NCBI RefSeq assembly: GCF_964340395.1
Contig: NC_135564.1
Coordinates: 20,554,902-20,602,401 of the forward strand
DNA: 47,500 nucleotides
Direction: 5' to 3'
From: Glandiceps talaboti
Lineage: Eukaryota > Hemichordata > Enteropneusta > Spengelidae
The notes below the pieces were generated by a model. It searched no databases. It saw only the letters and a list, made by a program, of their open reading frames with translations, and had not been told where the DNA came from. Position numbers and translations under genes: made by a program. Below, piece after piece: positions 36,421 to 47,223 of the stretch (its first letter is position 1; the number at the start of each line of letters is the position of its first letter).

Positions 36421-36688
36421 GATACCATGATACATTGTTATCATACATTACAAACAGTTTATATTATTTCTGATGGGCATAAAGCACTTAGATTAACTCT
36501 AAGAACGAGTGTTCTTCATTGAAAATAATGTTATGGATTCTTGAGAAATCTAAAGAAATGGGTGGGTATTATAGATTTGTTCTCCTGACACAGTTGAATA
36601 AAAGAGAAAATGTTACTTCATCTTTCTCAGTGTCTGTCTAATTTTCCACAACATTTAATGAGTTTCTGTGTTTTATTTTTTTAACCAG

Positions 36689-36871
36689 CCAAAGAATGTA
36701 GTGCCCTACCAGTACCGTCTCACTCTACTACAGAATCATGTCCACAACCCTCAGTGTATGGCATAGCATGTGTCTACCGTTGTGACATAGGGTATGTCGT
36801 AGCATCTGGTCATGAGACAAGAACCTGTCAGGCTGATGGATCCTGGTCAGGAGAACTTCTTATTTGTCAGG
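36689..36871 (+). CDS. Exon: CCP/sushi domain 2
   Basis: The exon follows TTTTTTTAACCAG and ends before GTAAGT at 36872, phase 1-1. It encodes ECSALPVPSHSTTESC, then ACVYRCDIGYVVAS and TCQADGSWSGELLIC. Six cysteines; the TCQAD-WSG ending defines the 'b-type' CCP that recurs at 42114 and 45478. Confidence 0.93.
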
Positions 36872-37352
36872 GTAAGTTAAACTATAAGACTTGGCCTCAT
36901 GCCAAGTATGGAGTTCAAAGGTCAAATTAATGACCAATTCAAGAATTCAATAAAAGATGTTCATATCACTTTGATATGTTGTAACTTACATCTGATATAA
37001 TATGTTATTGTTAGTATCTTGGTAGTAGTTCTATAATCAGAAATGAATACTTTATCTAGTATATTTCATGTGAATCAGTCAGCCTTCTTCAACTGTTACT
37101 ATACATTGTCTATTAAAATAGAACCTTATACAATATACAGCTGAAGTGAATGAGTTGAAATAGTCTAGATGAATGATTTATCCTTTGACTACTACAAGAT
37201 ATTCCAGAGCAAGGAATTACACCAATACAGTACTTTCTATTTGTAATTTCATTTCAATATCTCTGCCACTCAACTGATCTGTTAACCTTGCCAATAAATC
37301 ATCAACATTACTTAACAATTGTCATATTAAGACATTTCTTCTCATCACTCAG

Positions 37353-37547
37353 TTCAACAGTGTCCACCATTAAGCACACCAAACAATGGACTCTATTCCC
37401 TATCTACTTGCATAACAAGTGGTGGTGTATACAGTGATGTGTGTCAGTTGTCATGCCAACCAGGGTACCAACTACAGGGTGTGGCCTCAAGGAGTTGCTT
37501 AGCAACTGGACAGTGGAGTGATGATGGTAGTACAGCAACATGCAATG
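37353..37547 (+). CDS. Exon: CCP/sushi domain 3
   Basis: The exon follows TCATCACTCAG and ends before GTAATT at 37548, phase 1-1. It encodes QCPPLSTPNNGLYSLSTC, then SDVCQLSCQPGYQLQG and SCLATGQWSDDGSTATC. It closely resembles the 43460 exon in length and motif (YQLQG, GQWSD) and, like that one, is followed by an HYR exon. Confidence 0.93.
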
Positions 37548-38944
37548 GTAATTTGATTTGTTGTATTTCATCTTTTGGCCATTGTATTAATACAACCTTT
37601 GGTAATGGCATGCAATAGCTGGAGTTCATACCCCACCTGTCTTATCTTAGAATTAAACCAACTCATATATACTCTAACAACCCTATGATTGACAACATAT
37701 ACATCAGTCTTTTCCCCATTTATGGCCAAACAAATCTCTCCTTACGTCAAAAGTGCTCAAAGGAGTTGATTGATGATGTTTAAAACTATATGTCAACACA
37801 ATAATCTGTAAACTGTGATTACATCTTGTACATTGCCAACATTTTGGGTTCATTAATTAGTCCCATCAAACATATTAAGCTGGGTTTTTTCCCTAGTACA
37901 CTGATTATGTCATGGTGATCAAGATTTTAAACTGTTAGTTTACTTACTATAAAGTTAACCCCTAGTTAACATGTACAATGCATAATTCTTGGTATTCTAA
38001 CCATTTTCACTGAATATATTATTGGTTGTTTGATTGAACAAAAAAACCTCCAGTTAGAACTAGTGTAGCTTTAAATTGTTATACATTATCTGTTATATTT
38101 ACAAATCCAAACAACTCAGTGAAGTTAATTCTTCTAAAAATCTTTCAGTTTACTCTGCCATAAAAACAAACCCAAACATTATCAATTCAGTACAATGGAA
38201 TCACACTTCAAATAAATAATTCATAGTAATGCAACTTCAAGATTTGTTTGTAGAAATTGTACATTTACACTGATTTCATAACCAGTGAATTATTACTGTA
38301 ATGATAATCACAATATCTTGTGCTAAATGTTACACACTGTAACCACAGCTACTGATATCATGTGATTAGTGTACTCCCTAGTATTATATAACATGTGTAA
38401 CTATTCAACTTAACAGTTTTTAACTACTTTGAACTACATTACAAGTGGTACAGGTACACTTGAAATACTGAGTCATAATTGTAAAGTCACTTCAAGTTCG
38501 AGACAGACTTTGTATTTAATTTGGTGATAATGGCAATATATACACATAATGACTGTTAATACAAGGGAATGACTCTTCCCACTTGTATGGGTCCATAAAA
38601 CTATGAATTTACAAAGTAAACATTAACATCCTGCCACCTGCTATCCCAACATAGTTTAAAAGAGAGAAAAGAACAGCAAGAATGGGGAACTATATTATTA
38701 TGAATAAACAGAATACAATGGGCTGCTGCCATGGGGTTTCCCAACTGTTGCCAGGTACACAGACCACAGTTCAAAGACAGAGCTCACACGATTTGATGGT
38801 CCAACCCCTACTTGCAGTGTCACTCAAATCTGTGATTTGCTCACAGCTGGGTTGCTATGACATGGAGCCTGCCACCCCTACTATAACAGCTATGTCACTG
38901 TGTTGTCTCTTGGCATTAACTGCTGTTAACTTCTGTCTTTCTAG
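37548..38944. other. 1.4 kb intron with a MITE fragment and a possible CCP relic
   Basis: 37988-38074 matches the right part of the 29948-30298 element and ends at TTAA. At about 38740-38830 a frame reads FDGPTPTC, like a CCP C-terminus, but with no complete domain or matching splice sites. The rest shows nothing. Confidence 0.45.
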
Positions 38945-39193
38945 ATGTGACTCCACCTGACTTTGGAAGTTCCTGTCCAGTAGATGTAACAGTCACAGCT
39001 CCAAGTGGCTTGTTATCAGCTGTGGTTACCTGGACCAGTCCAGTGGCTACTGATAACTCAGGACAACAAGTTACCATGGCTTCCAGTATGGAATCACCAG
39101 TTGAACTGGATAAAGGACAACATATGGTGACATTCACAGCTACAGATTCATCTGGAAATTCTCAGACCTGCAACTTTGATGTCACTGTACAAG
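38945..39193 (+). CDS. Exon: HYR domain 1
   Basis: The exon follows TCTTTCTAG and ends before GTACCA at 39194, phase 1-1. It encodes DVTPPDFGSSCPVDVTV, then VTWTSPVATDNSG, VELDKGQHMVTFTATDSSGN and CNFDVTV: the complete HYR pattern in about 83 residues. HYR is an Ig-fold adhesion module often paired with CCP domains. Confidence 0.94.
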
Positions 39194-39378
39194 GTACCAA
39201 AAACATGAAAATAGTTTTAAATATTTGTCATGCGTTATAATTTTGTTATTTCAGTCTTATCCATCCATCAAAGTGTATGATTACATAATATGGTTCAATG
39301 AATATAAAATTCATTATTTCAATATAGAATGTACCTCAGAAATAACTGTTTAAACTTTACACTAAGTCTTACTTTGTT

Positions 39379-39776
39379 TAAGAAAACTCCAACCAGTTAC
39401 CACTTGTCAATTAAGAAAACTCCAACCAGTTACCACTTGTCAATTAAGAAAACTCCAACCAGTTACCACTTGTCAATTAAGAAAACTCCAACCAGTTACC
39501 ACTTGTCAATTAAGAAAACTCCAACCAGTTACCACTTGTCAATTAAGAAAACTCCAACCAGTTACCACTTGTCAATTAAGAAAACTCCAACCAGTTACCA
39601 CTTGTCAATTAAGAAAACTCCAACCAGTTACCACTTGTCAATTAAGAAAACTCCAACCAGTTACCACTTGTCAATTAAGAATACTCCAACCAGTTACCAC
39701 TTGTCAATTAAGAAAACTCCAACCAGTTCCCACTTGTCAATTAAGAAAACTCCAACCAGTTACCACTTGTCAGTTA
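39379..39776. repeat. Minisatellite, 33 bp unit, 12 copies
   Basis: The unit is AATTAAGAAAACTCCAACCA plus GTTACCACTTGTC, almost invariant (one AATACTCC and one TTCCCAC variant). It is intronic and not derived from an adjacent exon. The open frame across it is a consequence of the 33 bp period. Confidence 0.95.
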
Positions 39777-40003
39777 GAATCAATGAAAAAGCATCGAGTC
39801 ATACAAAGTTATGAGATAGATGTCAAAATAATATCAAATAGACATTTGATGTCATCATGACAACACTATACGGTTGGTAGGTGTGGTGAGCACTGGGACT
39901 AGTACATCGATAAATCATAATTTATAATAAATTTAAATTTCCAATCCTAACTATGCAAGCTTATATCAACTGAGCCCTAGTATGGTGTTATTATTTTCAT
40001 TAG

Positions 40004-40195
40004 TGTTGTACTGCCCTCAACTACCAGTGCCACTAAATGGCTATCTTAATTATCCACCATGTGATATGTATTATGGGATATTATGTCCAGTGTTATGTAT
40101 TGAGGGGTATGAACTAAGTGGAACAGCTGACAGAAGATGTGAAGTGGACTCTACAGGTCAGCCATATTGGACAGGTACTGATGCTGTATGCACAG
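40004..40195 (+). CDS. Exon: CCP/sushi domain 4
   Basis: The exon follows TTATTTTCATTAG and ends before GTAAGT at 40196, phase 1-1. It encodes YCPQLPVPLNGYLNYPPC, then LCPVLCIEGYELSG and RCEVDSTGQPYWTGTDAVC. Six cysteines; the YWTGxxxxC ending is shared with the 44624 exon. Confidence 0.92.
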
Positions 40196-40390
40196 GTAAG
40201 TTAAATATCAAATACAGTTACTTGTGTCAATTTCAATATACATTGTTAGTATGCAAATCATTATAAGATTGTTTTTTTTCAATGAGTGCATTTGACATGA
40301 ACTACAATGCATTTGATATAAATTGAATAGCTTGATATAAATGGCAACTGTCAACTAAATTATAATATTGATCCAAGTGATTTGATTGGT

Positions 40391-40747
40391 TTAAAGTGGC
40401 CACATGGATGAGGATTGGGTATTTATTTTGGATTTTCAATTTATAAAAACAATTTTATCTTGGCTTCCTACTTAAAAATCAATGTGACACAACATATGCC
40501 AAGTCTGTGTTTGGAACTAAATACATTGCAAAAAACTAAAACACATGTAAAAAGTTTGTTATTGTACGTACAATAAATAACAAACATTTTATACATATAT
40601 TAATCTTTGCAATTTATTGAGTTACAAACAAGAACTTGGCATATGTTGTTTTTACATTGTTTTTTCAAGTAGGAAGCAATGATAAAATTATTTTATGAAT
40701 TAAATATCTAAATAAATACCCAATTCTCATCCATATGGCCATTTTAA
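40391..40747. mobile_element. TTAA-flanked MITE-like element, 357 bp
   Basis: TTAA at 40391-40394 and 40744-40747 flank inverted repeats of about 110 bp. Left reads GTGGCCACATGGATGAGGAT, TGGGTATTTATTTT; the opposite strand from the right reads ATGGCCATATGGATGAGAAT, TGGGTATTTATTT. The arms continue through AATTTTATC, TTCCTACTT and CATATGCCAAGT. No transposase. It abuts the LINE remnant. Confidence 0.75.
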
Positions 40748-40754
40748 CATGCAT

Positions 40755-41442
40755 TTGTTACCTCTAGGCTGGATTATTGCAATTCCATCCTCTATGGATT
40801 ACCAGACAAAGAGATCAACAAACTTCAACGTGTGCAGAACACAGCTGCTAGACTTGTTGCCAAACTACGCAAATATGATCATGTCTCACCAGTATTACAT
40901 AATCTTCATTGGTTACCTGTACGTCAACGTATTGCATACAAAATCTTGCTCGTCACCTACAAGGCTGTCAACAAACTGTCACCATCCTACATCATTGAAC
41001 TAAATACCCATACACAAGCCAATACGTGCCCTACGTTCTAGTACTCATCTTACACTTGCCATTCCACGTGTTGCAACTACCACGTACGGAGATCGCGCCT
41101 TCTCTGTTGCCGGTCCTAAGTTATGGAACTCTCTCCCAATCCACATTAGGAGAGCGGTATCGATCGAAACATTCAAGTCCCAACTAAAGACATACTTGTT
41201 TACAAACTTTTAGAACATACTATACTTTTATATGCAGTAATCAATAAGTTTTGTTTTTTAGTGAATTTCAAGTTGTCTTTTATAGTAATCAATAGTGAAC
41301 GTCAAGTTTTTGGTTTTGATTTCTATGCAAATCAAGTTTGTGCTTTTTTTTCGCTTTTTTTTTCTCAGTATTGTAAAGCGCATTGAGGCTGTTGCGTAAT
41401 GCGCTGATAAGAATTTATTATTATTATTATTATTATTATTAA
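40755..41442 (+). mobile_element. 5'-truncated non-LTR retrotransposon (LINE) 3' end
   Basis: 40762 onward encodes [46 protein letters not shown], and after a frameshift near 41005 [43 protein letters not shown] with stop at 41211. This is the stereotyped C-terminus of CR1/L2/Jockey-type reverse transcriptase proteins. A 3' UTR with GTAAAGCGCATTGAGG and an (ATT)n tail (41416-41442) follows. It is a dead fragment in the host gene's orientation. Confidence 0.9.
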
Positions 41443-42113
41443 CAGCTATGATACATTTTGCAACATATCCCTGTATGCTAGCCCTGTAATGTAGGTTAAT
41501 ATGCCAACATTGCAATACACCGTCATTAACTCTTTGATGCAAACTTTTTCAACATTTTCATGCTATGTTTAAACATAGACCCTACACGGTAGTTTAAATT
41601 GAACAATAGTTGTGTTGACGACTCTAAAAGATTTTAGTCTAAATACTTCAGATTTATAGGAACCACACGCAAAATTATGCAAGTAAAATCGATCGAAGAT
41701 CATGTACAATCAGGTGACATTTGACCGCCAATAATGTGACTAGCCATAGCACATGCAGGAATTTTTTTAAAGGAATGCAATAATTGAAATGCAGGGATAT
41801 ATAACTACTTATACAGCTCTCCATCTCATCTCCATTAATTCAACCATAGTCTCAATTCTATCTAATGGGACACTTTCCTGTTAATAGGACACTTTTTGCA
41901 CGATGAAATAGTCCACAAACTCCACAAACTCATCAACCATCAATGAAACTGTCTGCAATTTTGTTAACTAAATTACCATGCCACTGTCATTCAACTCGTT
42001 TACATGCTGCCATACCTAAGACTTAGATTTTAGTTGTGTGCCTGTTCTTCAATAAAGTATGTGTAACTATAGTTGTATACCATATATTTAACTGTAGACC
42101 CTTTCTTGTACAG
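41443..42113. other. Intron remainder, nothing recognised
   Basis: AT-rich sequence with no repeat, open frame or element that I can support. Confidence 0.5.
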
Positions 42114-42296
42114 TAATTGAATGCCAGGAGACTGAGATGTCTATGAACAGTGTAAAATCTGGCTGTACTTCACCCTATACATACCGTACTGAGTGTATGT
42201 TTAGTTGTATAACTGGATACTACCAATCTGGTGGAGATACACAGAGAACTTGTCAAGCTGACAACACATGGTCTGGAACACCTATAGAGTGTACAA
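42114..42296 (+). CDS. Exon: CCP/sushi domain 5
   Basis: The exon follows TTTCTTGTACAG and ends before GTAAGT at 42297, phase 1-1. It encodes ECQETEMSMNSVKSGC, then ECMFSCITGYYQSG and TCQADNTWSGTPIEC. Its 183 nt length equals the 36689 exon, its paralogue. Confidence 0.93.
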
Positions 42297-42345
42297 GTAA
42301 GTTTATATACAACTGTTAAATTTAGACCAATATCAATGATATAGT

Positions 42346-42348
<3 letters not shown>

Positions 42349-42390
<42 letters not shown>

Positions 42391-42415
42391 TAGATAGATA
42401 GATAGATAGATAGAT
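42349..42415. repeat. Compound (GACA)n(GATA)n microsatellite
   Basis: About ten GACA units, then about six GATA units. Confidence 0.97.
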
Positions 42416-42524
42416 TTTTACAGAAATGAATAGGAATAAAAAACTTACTTGAAATCAATAGTTTAAATCTTTGTTTGAAAAAATGAAAGTTCAAATTACA
42501 ACTAAATCATGCAACCTGAAACAA

Positions 42525-43272
42525 AACATCATTTAGCTCAACAAAAATCTTACTAACACTGCTACATTTTATCATTTAGCTCAACAAAAATCTTACTAAC
42601 ACTGCTACATTTTATCATTTAGCTCAACAAAAATCTTACTAACACTGCTACATTTTATCATTTAGCTCAACAAAAATCTTACTAACACTGCTACATTTTA
42701 TCATTTAGCTCAACAAAAATCTTACTAACACTGCTACATTTTATCATTTGGCTCAACAAAAATTATACTAACACTGCTACATTTTATCATTTAGCTCAAC
42801 AAAAATCTTACTAACACTGCTACATTTTATCATTTGGCTCAACAAAAATTATACTAACACTGCTACATTTTATCATTTAGCTCAACAAAAATTATACTAA
42901 CACTGCTACATTTTATCATTTAGCTCAACAAAAATTATACTAACACTGCTACATTTTATCATTTAGCTCAACAAAAATTATACTAACACTGCTACATTTT
43001 ATCATTTAGCTCAACAAAAATTATACTAACACTGCTACATTTTATCATTTAGCTCAACAAAAATTATACTAACACTGCTACATTTTATCATTTAGCTCAA
43101 CAAAAATCTTACTAACACTGCTACATTTTATCATTTAGCTCAACAAAAATTATACTAACACTGCCACATTTTATCATTTAGCTCAACAAAAATTATACTA
43201 ACACTGCTACATTTTATCATTTAGCTCAACAAAAATTATACTAACACTGCTACATTTTATCATCTGGCTCAA
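42525..43272. repeat. Minisatellite, 43 bp unit, about 17 copies
   Basis: The unit is ATCATTTAGCTCAACAAAAA, then TCTTACTAACACTGCTAC and ATTTT. Two subtypes alternate in blocks (ATCTTAC or ATTATAC), plus a TTGGCTC variant. A degraded inverted piece (ATGATAAAATGTAGCACTGT, 43315 on) closes the array. It is intronic and not exon-derived. Confidence 0.93.
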
Positions 43273-43459
43273 CAAAAATGTCACCAGCAGTTCTACATAT
43301 TATCATGTAGCTCAGATGATAAAATGTAGCACTGTCAGTCAAATTTTGTAGTGTCATGTTTTGTTTTAGATCTCGTAATTATCATTATTTTAAACTTAAT
43401 TAAAAGTACCATAAATGAATATTTCATGCCAGTATCAAGTAAATTGTATTTCATTTCAG

Positions 43460-43654
43460 TTGAAACTTGCAGTACCATGACTTCCTTTCCCAATGGTGAT
43501 ATTTCTCCTCCTTCCTGCCTCGTCACTGGTGGTATCTATGGTGATACCTGTCATGTATCTTGTAACCAAGGCTACCGGCTCCAGGGAGCATCATCTCATA
43601 GTTGCCTAGAAACAGGACAGTGGAGTGATCCTGATGATGAACATGCCTGTGAAG
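43460..43654 (+). CDS. Exon: CCP/sushi domain 6
   Basis: The exon follows TTTCATTTCAG and ends before GTCAGA at 43655, phase 1-1. It encodes TCSTMTSFPNGDI, then GDTCHVSCNQGYRLQG and SCLETGQWSDPDDEHAC. Same 195 nt length as the 37353 exon, and both precede an HYR exon. Confidence 0.93.
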
Positions 43655-44080
43655 GTCAGAAAAGTTTAATTTTTTAAAGTTTTGTGAAGAATGTAGAACA
43701 GTAGGCCATTTGTAAAGTTTGTTAGACATTAATATCCAACCTATGGAATTGCAGTTTTGGATAGAAACAGCATTTAGACAACATTTTCCATTCTTATACT
43801 TATTAGAAAAAAGTAATAAGTATTCGTAGGACATATTCATGCTGTGCTAAATGCTTCCTTTGCTTTGAAATGTGAGAAAACAGACGTTTTCCGAAAGCCT
43901 TCGGAATTTCCAAAATTACTGTGGAAAGTGTGAAATAGTACTGAAAACAATGTATGAAGACAAATATATGAAACTGATTTGACAACAATGCCTGCTATAG
44001 CAAAAACTATACAGACACAACATTACATATTGTTTTTTTATTAAAAAGTAGAAAACAATTAAATGGAAATTTGTTTACAG

Positions 44081-44329
44081 ATGTAACTGCACCACATTTC
44101 AGTGGAACATGTCCAGATGACATGACTGTATATGCAGCAATGGGAGAGACATCGGCAGCAGTCAGCTGGACTGATCCCATTGTGTTTGACAACAGTGGAC
44201 TTCCATTGACTGTCACTACATCCAAACCAAATGGTGTGACCCTGAATGAAGGTCAACACAGTGTTGTCATCTATGCCACTGATACAGCTGGTAACCAAGC
44301 AACATGTAGATTTGATGTCATGGTAACAG
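44081..44329 (+). CDS. Exon: HYR domain 2
   Basis: The exon follows TTTGTTTACAG and ends before GTAACT at 44330, phase 1-1. It encodes DVTAPHFSGTCPDDMTV, VSWTDPIVFDNSG, LNEGQHSVVIYATDTAGNQA and CRFDVMV. Identical in length (249 nt) to HYR 1, as expected if the CCPx3-HYR block was duplicated. Confidence 0.94.
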
Positions 44330-44395
44330 GTAACTCAGATTTATTTATAGGTTTACTGGTAATACTCTGAGTGCAGGCCATTATGTACTTGTTAC

Positions 44396-44480
44396 TTAAA
44401 GGGGAACACCACTTCATTGTCATAAACTTTGGGTTCTGGAAAGTCATTGCATGATTTCACATCACAGACATTTTGCATAA
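44396..44480. mobile_element. Fragment of the 10698-10985 MITE family
   Basis: TTAAAGGGGAACACCACTTC is followed by CATAAACTTTGGGTTCTGGA and CATGATTTCAC, in the same order as the reverse complement of the 10698-10985 element's right half. The far end is not clear. Confidence 0.5.
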
Positions 44481-44623
44481 TTGCCAAAAAATAGTGTAAG
44501 TATAGAATACAATTGATTTATACAGGTGCATTGGTTTTTGAAGTGCTACACTTGGAAATTACTTATACTGACAAAGCCGTTAACAAAAACATTATATGAT
44601 TTTATTATTTCATTAAATTCTAG

Positions 44624-44818
44624 TAATAAGATGTCCAGTGCTGTCTGTACCACAGTATGGTAGTATAACAGAAACTTGCACAAATCACTATGGTTCACAG
44701 TGTCACTTACAATGTAATATTGGATACAGTGTAAGTGGTGACAACATGAGAACATGTCTTTCCAACTCAGATGGAACTAATGTCGGCTACTGGACAGGAG
44801 ATAACACAATATGTCAAA
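44624..44818 (+). CDS. Exon: CCP/sushi domain 7
   Basis: The exon follows CATTAAATTCTAG and ends before GTAAGT at 44819, phase 1-1. It encodes RCPVLSVPQYGSITETC, then SQCHLQCNIGYSVSG and YWTGDNTIC. It is the paralogue of the 40004 exon. Its tail is the parent of the degenerate repeat downstream. Confidence 0.93.
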
Positions 44819-45150
44819 GTAAGTAATGTTATTGTTCACAGTGTCACTTACAATGTAACAATGTAACATTTGGTACAGTCTAAGTGGTGACTATGTTAGA
44901 TGGAAGTAATGTTGGCTACTGGACAGGAGATGACACAATATGTCAAAGTAAGTAATGTTATTGTTCACAGTGTCACTTACAACGAACATTTGGTACAGTC
45001 TAAGTGGTGACTATGTAAGATGGAAATAATGTCGGCTACTGGACAGGAGATGACACAATATGCACTTGCAATGTAACATTGAATACAATCTGAGTGGTGA
45101 ATATGGTAGCATATGTAAGGTGGAAGTAATGTTAGTAACTAGACAGGAAA
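44693..45150. repeat. Donor-seeded tandem duplication, ~130 bp unit, about 4 degenerate copies
   Basis: The exon segment from GTTCACAGTGTCACTTACAA to GACACAATATGTCAAA plus donor GTAAGTAATG recurs at 44835 and 44964 with internal deletions, then more weakly at 45062. Copy 2 retains a full GTCAAAGTAAGTAATG donor; copies 3 and 4 have decayed. Confidence 0.88.
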
Positions 45151-45477
45151 GTAAGTCACTGTATGCTTGAGATATTTGACAGGAACAAAGGATAGGTGAG
45201 TTGGGAGAAAATTGTCAATCAAATGTCTTTCATTTATGCTCCAATGTACATTTATTAGATAATAATGGTAAGAGTTTTTATTAGTGGATAAAATACTAGT
45301 ATTACCTGTGTGAAAGTATCAGAATTTACACTTTGTGATTTCTTTGGCATTTTTCTACCATTATTATTACTGTAGTAATGATAGCAGAAATATTGTAACA
45401 GTTACCATGGTAACCAGTGGTTAGTGTGTAAATTTTTGAAAAATAATTGTAAAGATTGGTTTGTTTATATTTTGTAG

Positions 45478-45669
45478 TTGTGATGTGTGTACAACCTATC
45501 CTGGCACCACATAGTATTGTGCAAGGCTGTGACATCACCCAGGAGTCATTACCATATAACACCAAGTGTCAATATCAGTGTGACCTTGGCTATGAACCTG
45601 TCAGTGGATCTATTGAGAGACTTTGCCAGGCAAATGGAATGTGGGATGGAATGGAGCTAATATGTCAAA
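45478..45669 (+). CDS. Exon: CCP/sushi domain 8
   Basis: The exon follows TATATTTTGTAG and ends before GTAACT at 45670, phase 1-1. It encodes MCVQPILAPHSIVQGC, then KCQYQCDLGYEPVSG and LCQANGMWDGMELIC. b-type CCP by its CQAN-W-G ending, paralogous to the 36689 and 42114 exons. Confidence 0.93.
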
Positions 45670-45894
45670 GTAACTAGTTTCACTTGTATTATCTTAAATC
45701 ATACTAGATAATCTTCTTGTGGTACAATATATTGATATGATATGATGATATGATATCTTTTATTACCCGATCAAGAATCATTGAAACCTGACGGTCCTGT
45801 GGTAAGGTGTATTCACAAAGTATCTTGTTTACTGCCATAGGGCTTTTCTCCTGATATGACCCTCATATTAGGGCGATATGACCCCCCCCCCCCA

Positions 45895-46362
45895 TTATCA
45901 CATACATATACACATACACTCAGTTTGTATTATCATACATATACACATACACTCAGTTTGCATTATCACAAACATGTACACATATGTACACTCAATTTGC
46001 ATTATCACATACATGTACACATACATGTACACTTAATTTGCATTATCATTTACATATACACATACACTCAATTTGCATTATGACATACATATACACATAC
46101 ACTCAATTTGCATTATCACATACATATACACATACACTCAGTTTGCATTATCACATACATGTACCACATACACTCAGTTTGTATTATCACATACATGTAC
46201 CACATACACTCAGTTTGTATTATCACATACATGTACCACATACACTCAGTTTGTATTATCACATACATGTACCACATACACTCAGTTTGTATTATCACAT
46301 ACATGTACCACATACACTCAGTTTGTATTATCACATACATGTACCACATACACTCAGTTTGT
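45895..46362. repeat. Minisatellite, ~35-36 bp unit, about 13 copies
   Basis: The unit contains ACATACACTCAGTTTGTATT and ATCACATACATGTACC. The first half is irregular (CACATACA variants); the second half (46156-46350) is a regular 36 bp array. Intronic. Confidence 0.9.
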
Positions 46363-46539
46363 ATTTTACGAATTAGCTTTAGTCATTGCTCTTTTAATGA
46401 GTAATTTGTTATAATCTACAAGCTGTCTTCTGCATTTTTGTCCTTCGTATTTTAAGAACATTTAACCATCAATTTTTATATGTCATTTGTGCCCTTTCTT
46501 CTGAGACATTTTATTTGTTTTTTCTTTGTTCTTTGTTTT

Positions 46540-46655
46540 TGTAGCTGTCATATTATTTTTCAGGTTTATAGTTGTTAGTTTGTTGTACAATGCGCTGAGA
46601 CGTAGTGTAGCTCACTTCTTTAAGAATTAAACTAATAATAGTAATAAATAGTCAT
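46540..46655 (+). mobile_element. Possible LINE 3' tail fragment
   Basis: TTGTACAATGCGCTGAGACG followed by TTTAAGAATTAAACTAATAA resembles the tail of the LINE at 41375-41442 (GTAAAGCGCATTGAGG, GCGCTGATAAGAATTTATTA). Only the terminal ~100 bp is recognisable. Confidence 0.45.
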
Positions 46656-46696
46656 TGTTAATTGGATTCATATGACATATCCTGAAATGCTTCTGT

Positions 46697-47111
46697 CTTA
46701 GGACGTCTGTGATAAATGGCCAATATTGGAGTGATTTAGGATGTCTGTGCTAAATGGCCAACATAGGAGTGACTTAGGACATCTGTGATAAATGGCCAAC
46801 ATTGGAGTGATTTAGGATGTCTGTGCTAAATGGCCAACATAGGAGTGACTTAGGACGTCTGTGCTAAATGGCCAACACAGGAGTGACTTAGGACGTCTGT
46901 GATAAATGGCCAACACAGGAGTGACTTAGGACGTCTGTGATAAATGGCCAACACAGGAGTGACTTAGGACGTCTGTGATAAATGGCCAACACAGGAGTGA
47001 CTTAGGACGTCTGTGATAAATGGCCAACACAGGGGTGACTTAGGACGTCTGTGATAAATGGCCAACACAGGGGTGACTTAGGACGTCTGTGATAAATGGC
47101 CAACACAGGAG
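46697..47111. repeat. Minisatellite, 38 bp unit, about 11 copies
   Basis: The unit contains AGGACGTCTGTGATAAATGG and CCAACACAGGAGTGACTT. Early copies vary (GATGTCTGTGC, CATAGGAG); the last six are nearly identical. Intronic, ending about 110 bp upstream of the next acceptor. Confidence 0.94.
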
Positions 47112-47223
47112 TAAACAATGGATAACTGATTCTGCAATTTCTTTTGTATACAGTGAATATAGATAATTGTAAATCATTAATTTTATCAAATATTTAGATT
47201 TTCTTTTTAAATTCTACCAACAG

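Noticed and set aside
39329-39814. 161-codon frame with KKTPTSYHLSI repeats
   Set aside because: It is the 33 bp intronic minisatellite between HYR 1 and CCP 4.
40749-41213. Host exon encoding the RLDYCNS...LHWLPV sequence
   Set aside because: The motifs are those of a non-LTR retrotransposon; the frame is broken near 41005, the fragment ends in an (ATT)n tail, and CCP 4 joins CCP 5 in phase without it.
45856-46414. Overlapping frames rich in His, Tyr, Thr and Ile
   Set aside because: All three frames are open across a 36 bp repeat, with no domain or splice support.
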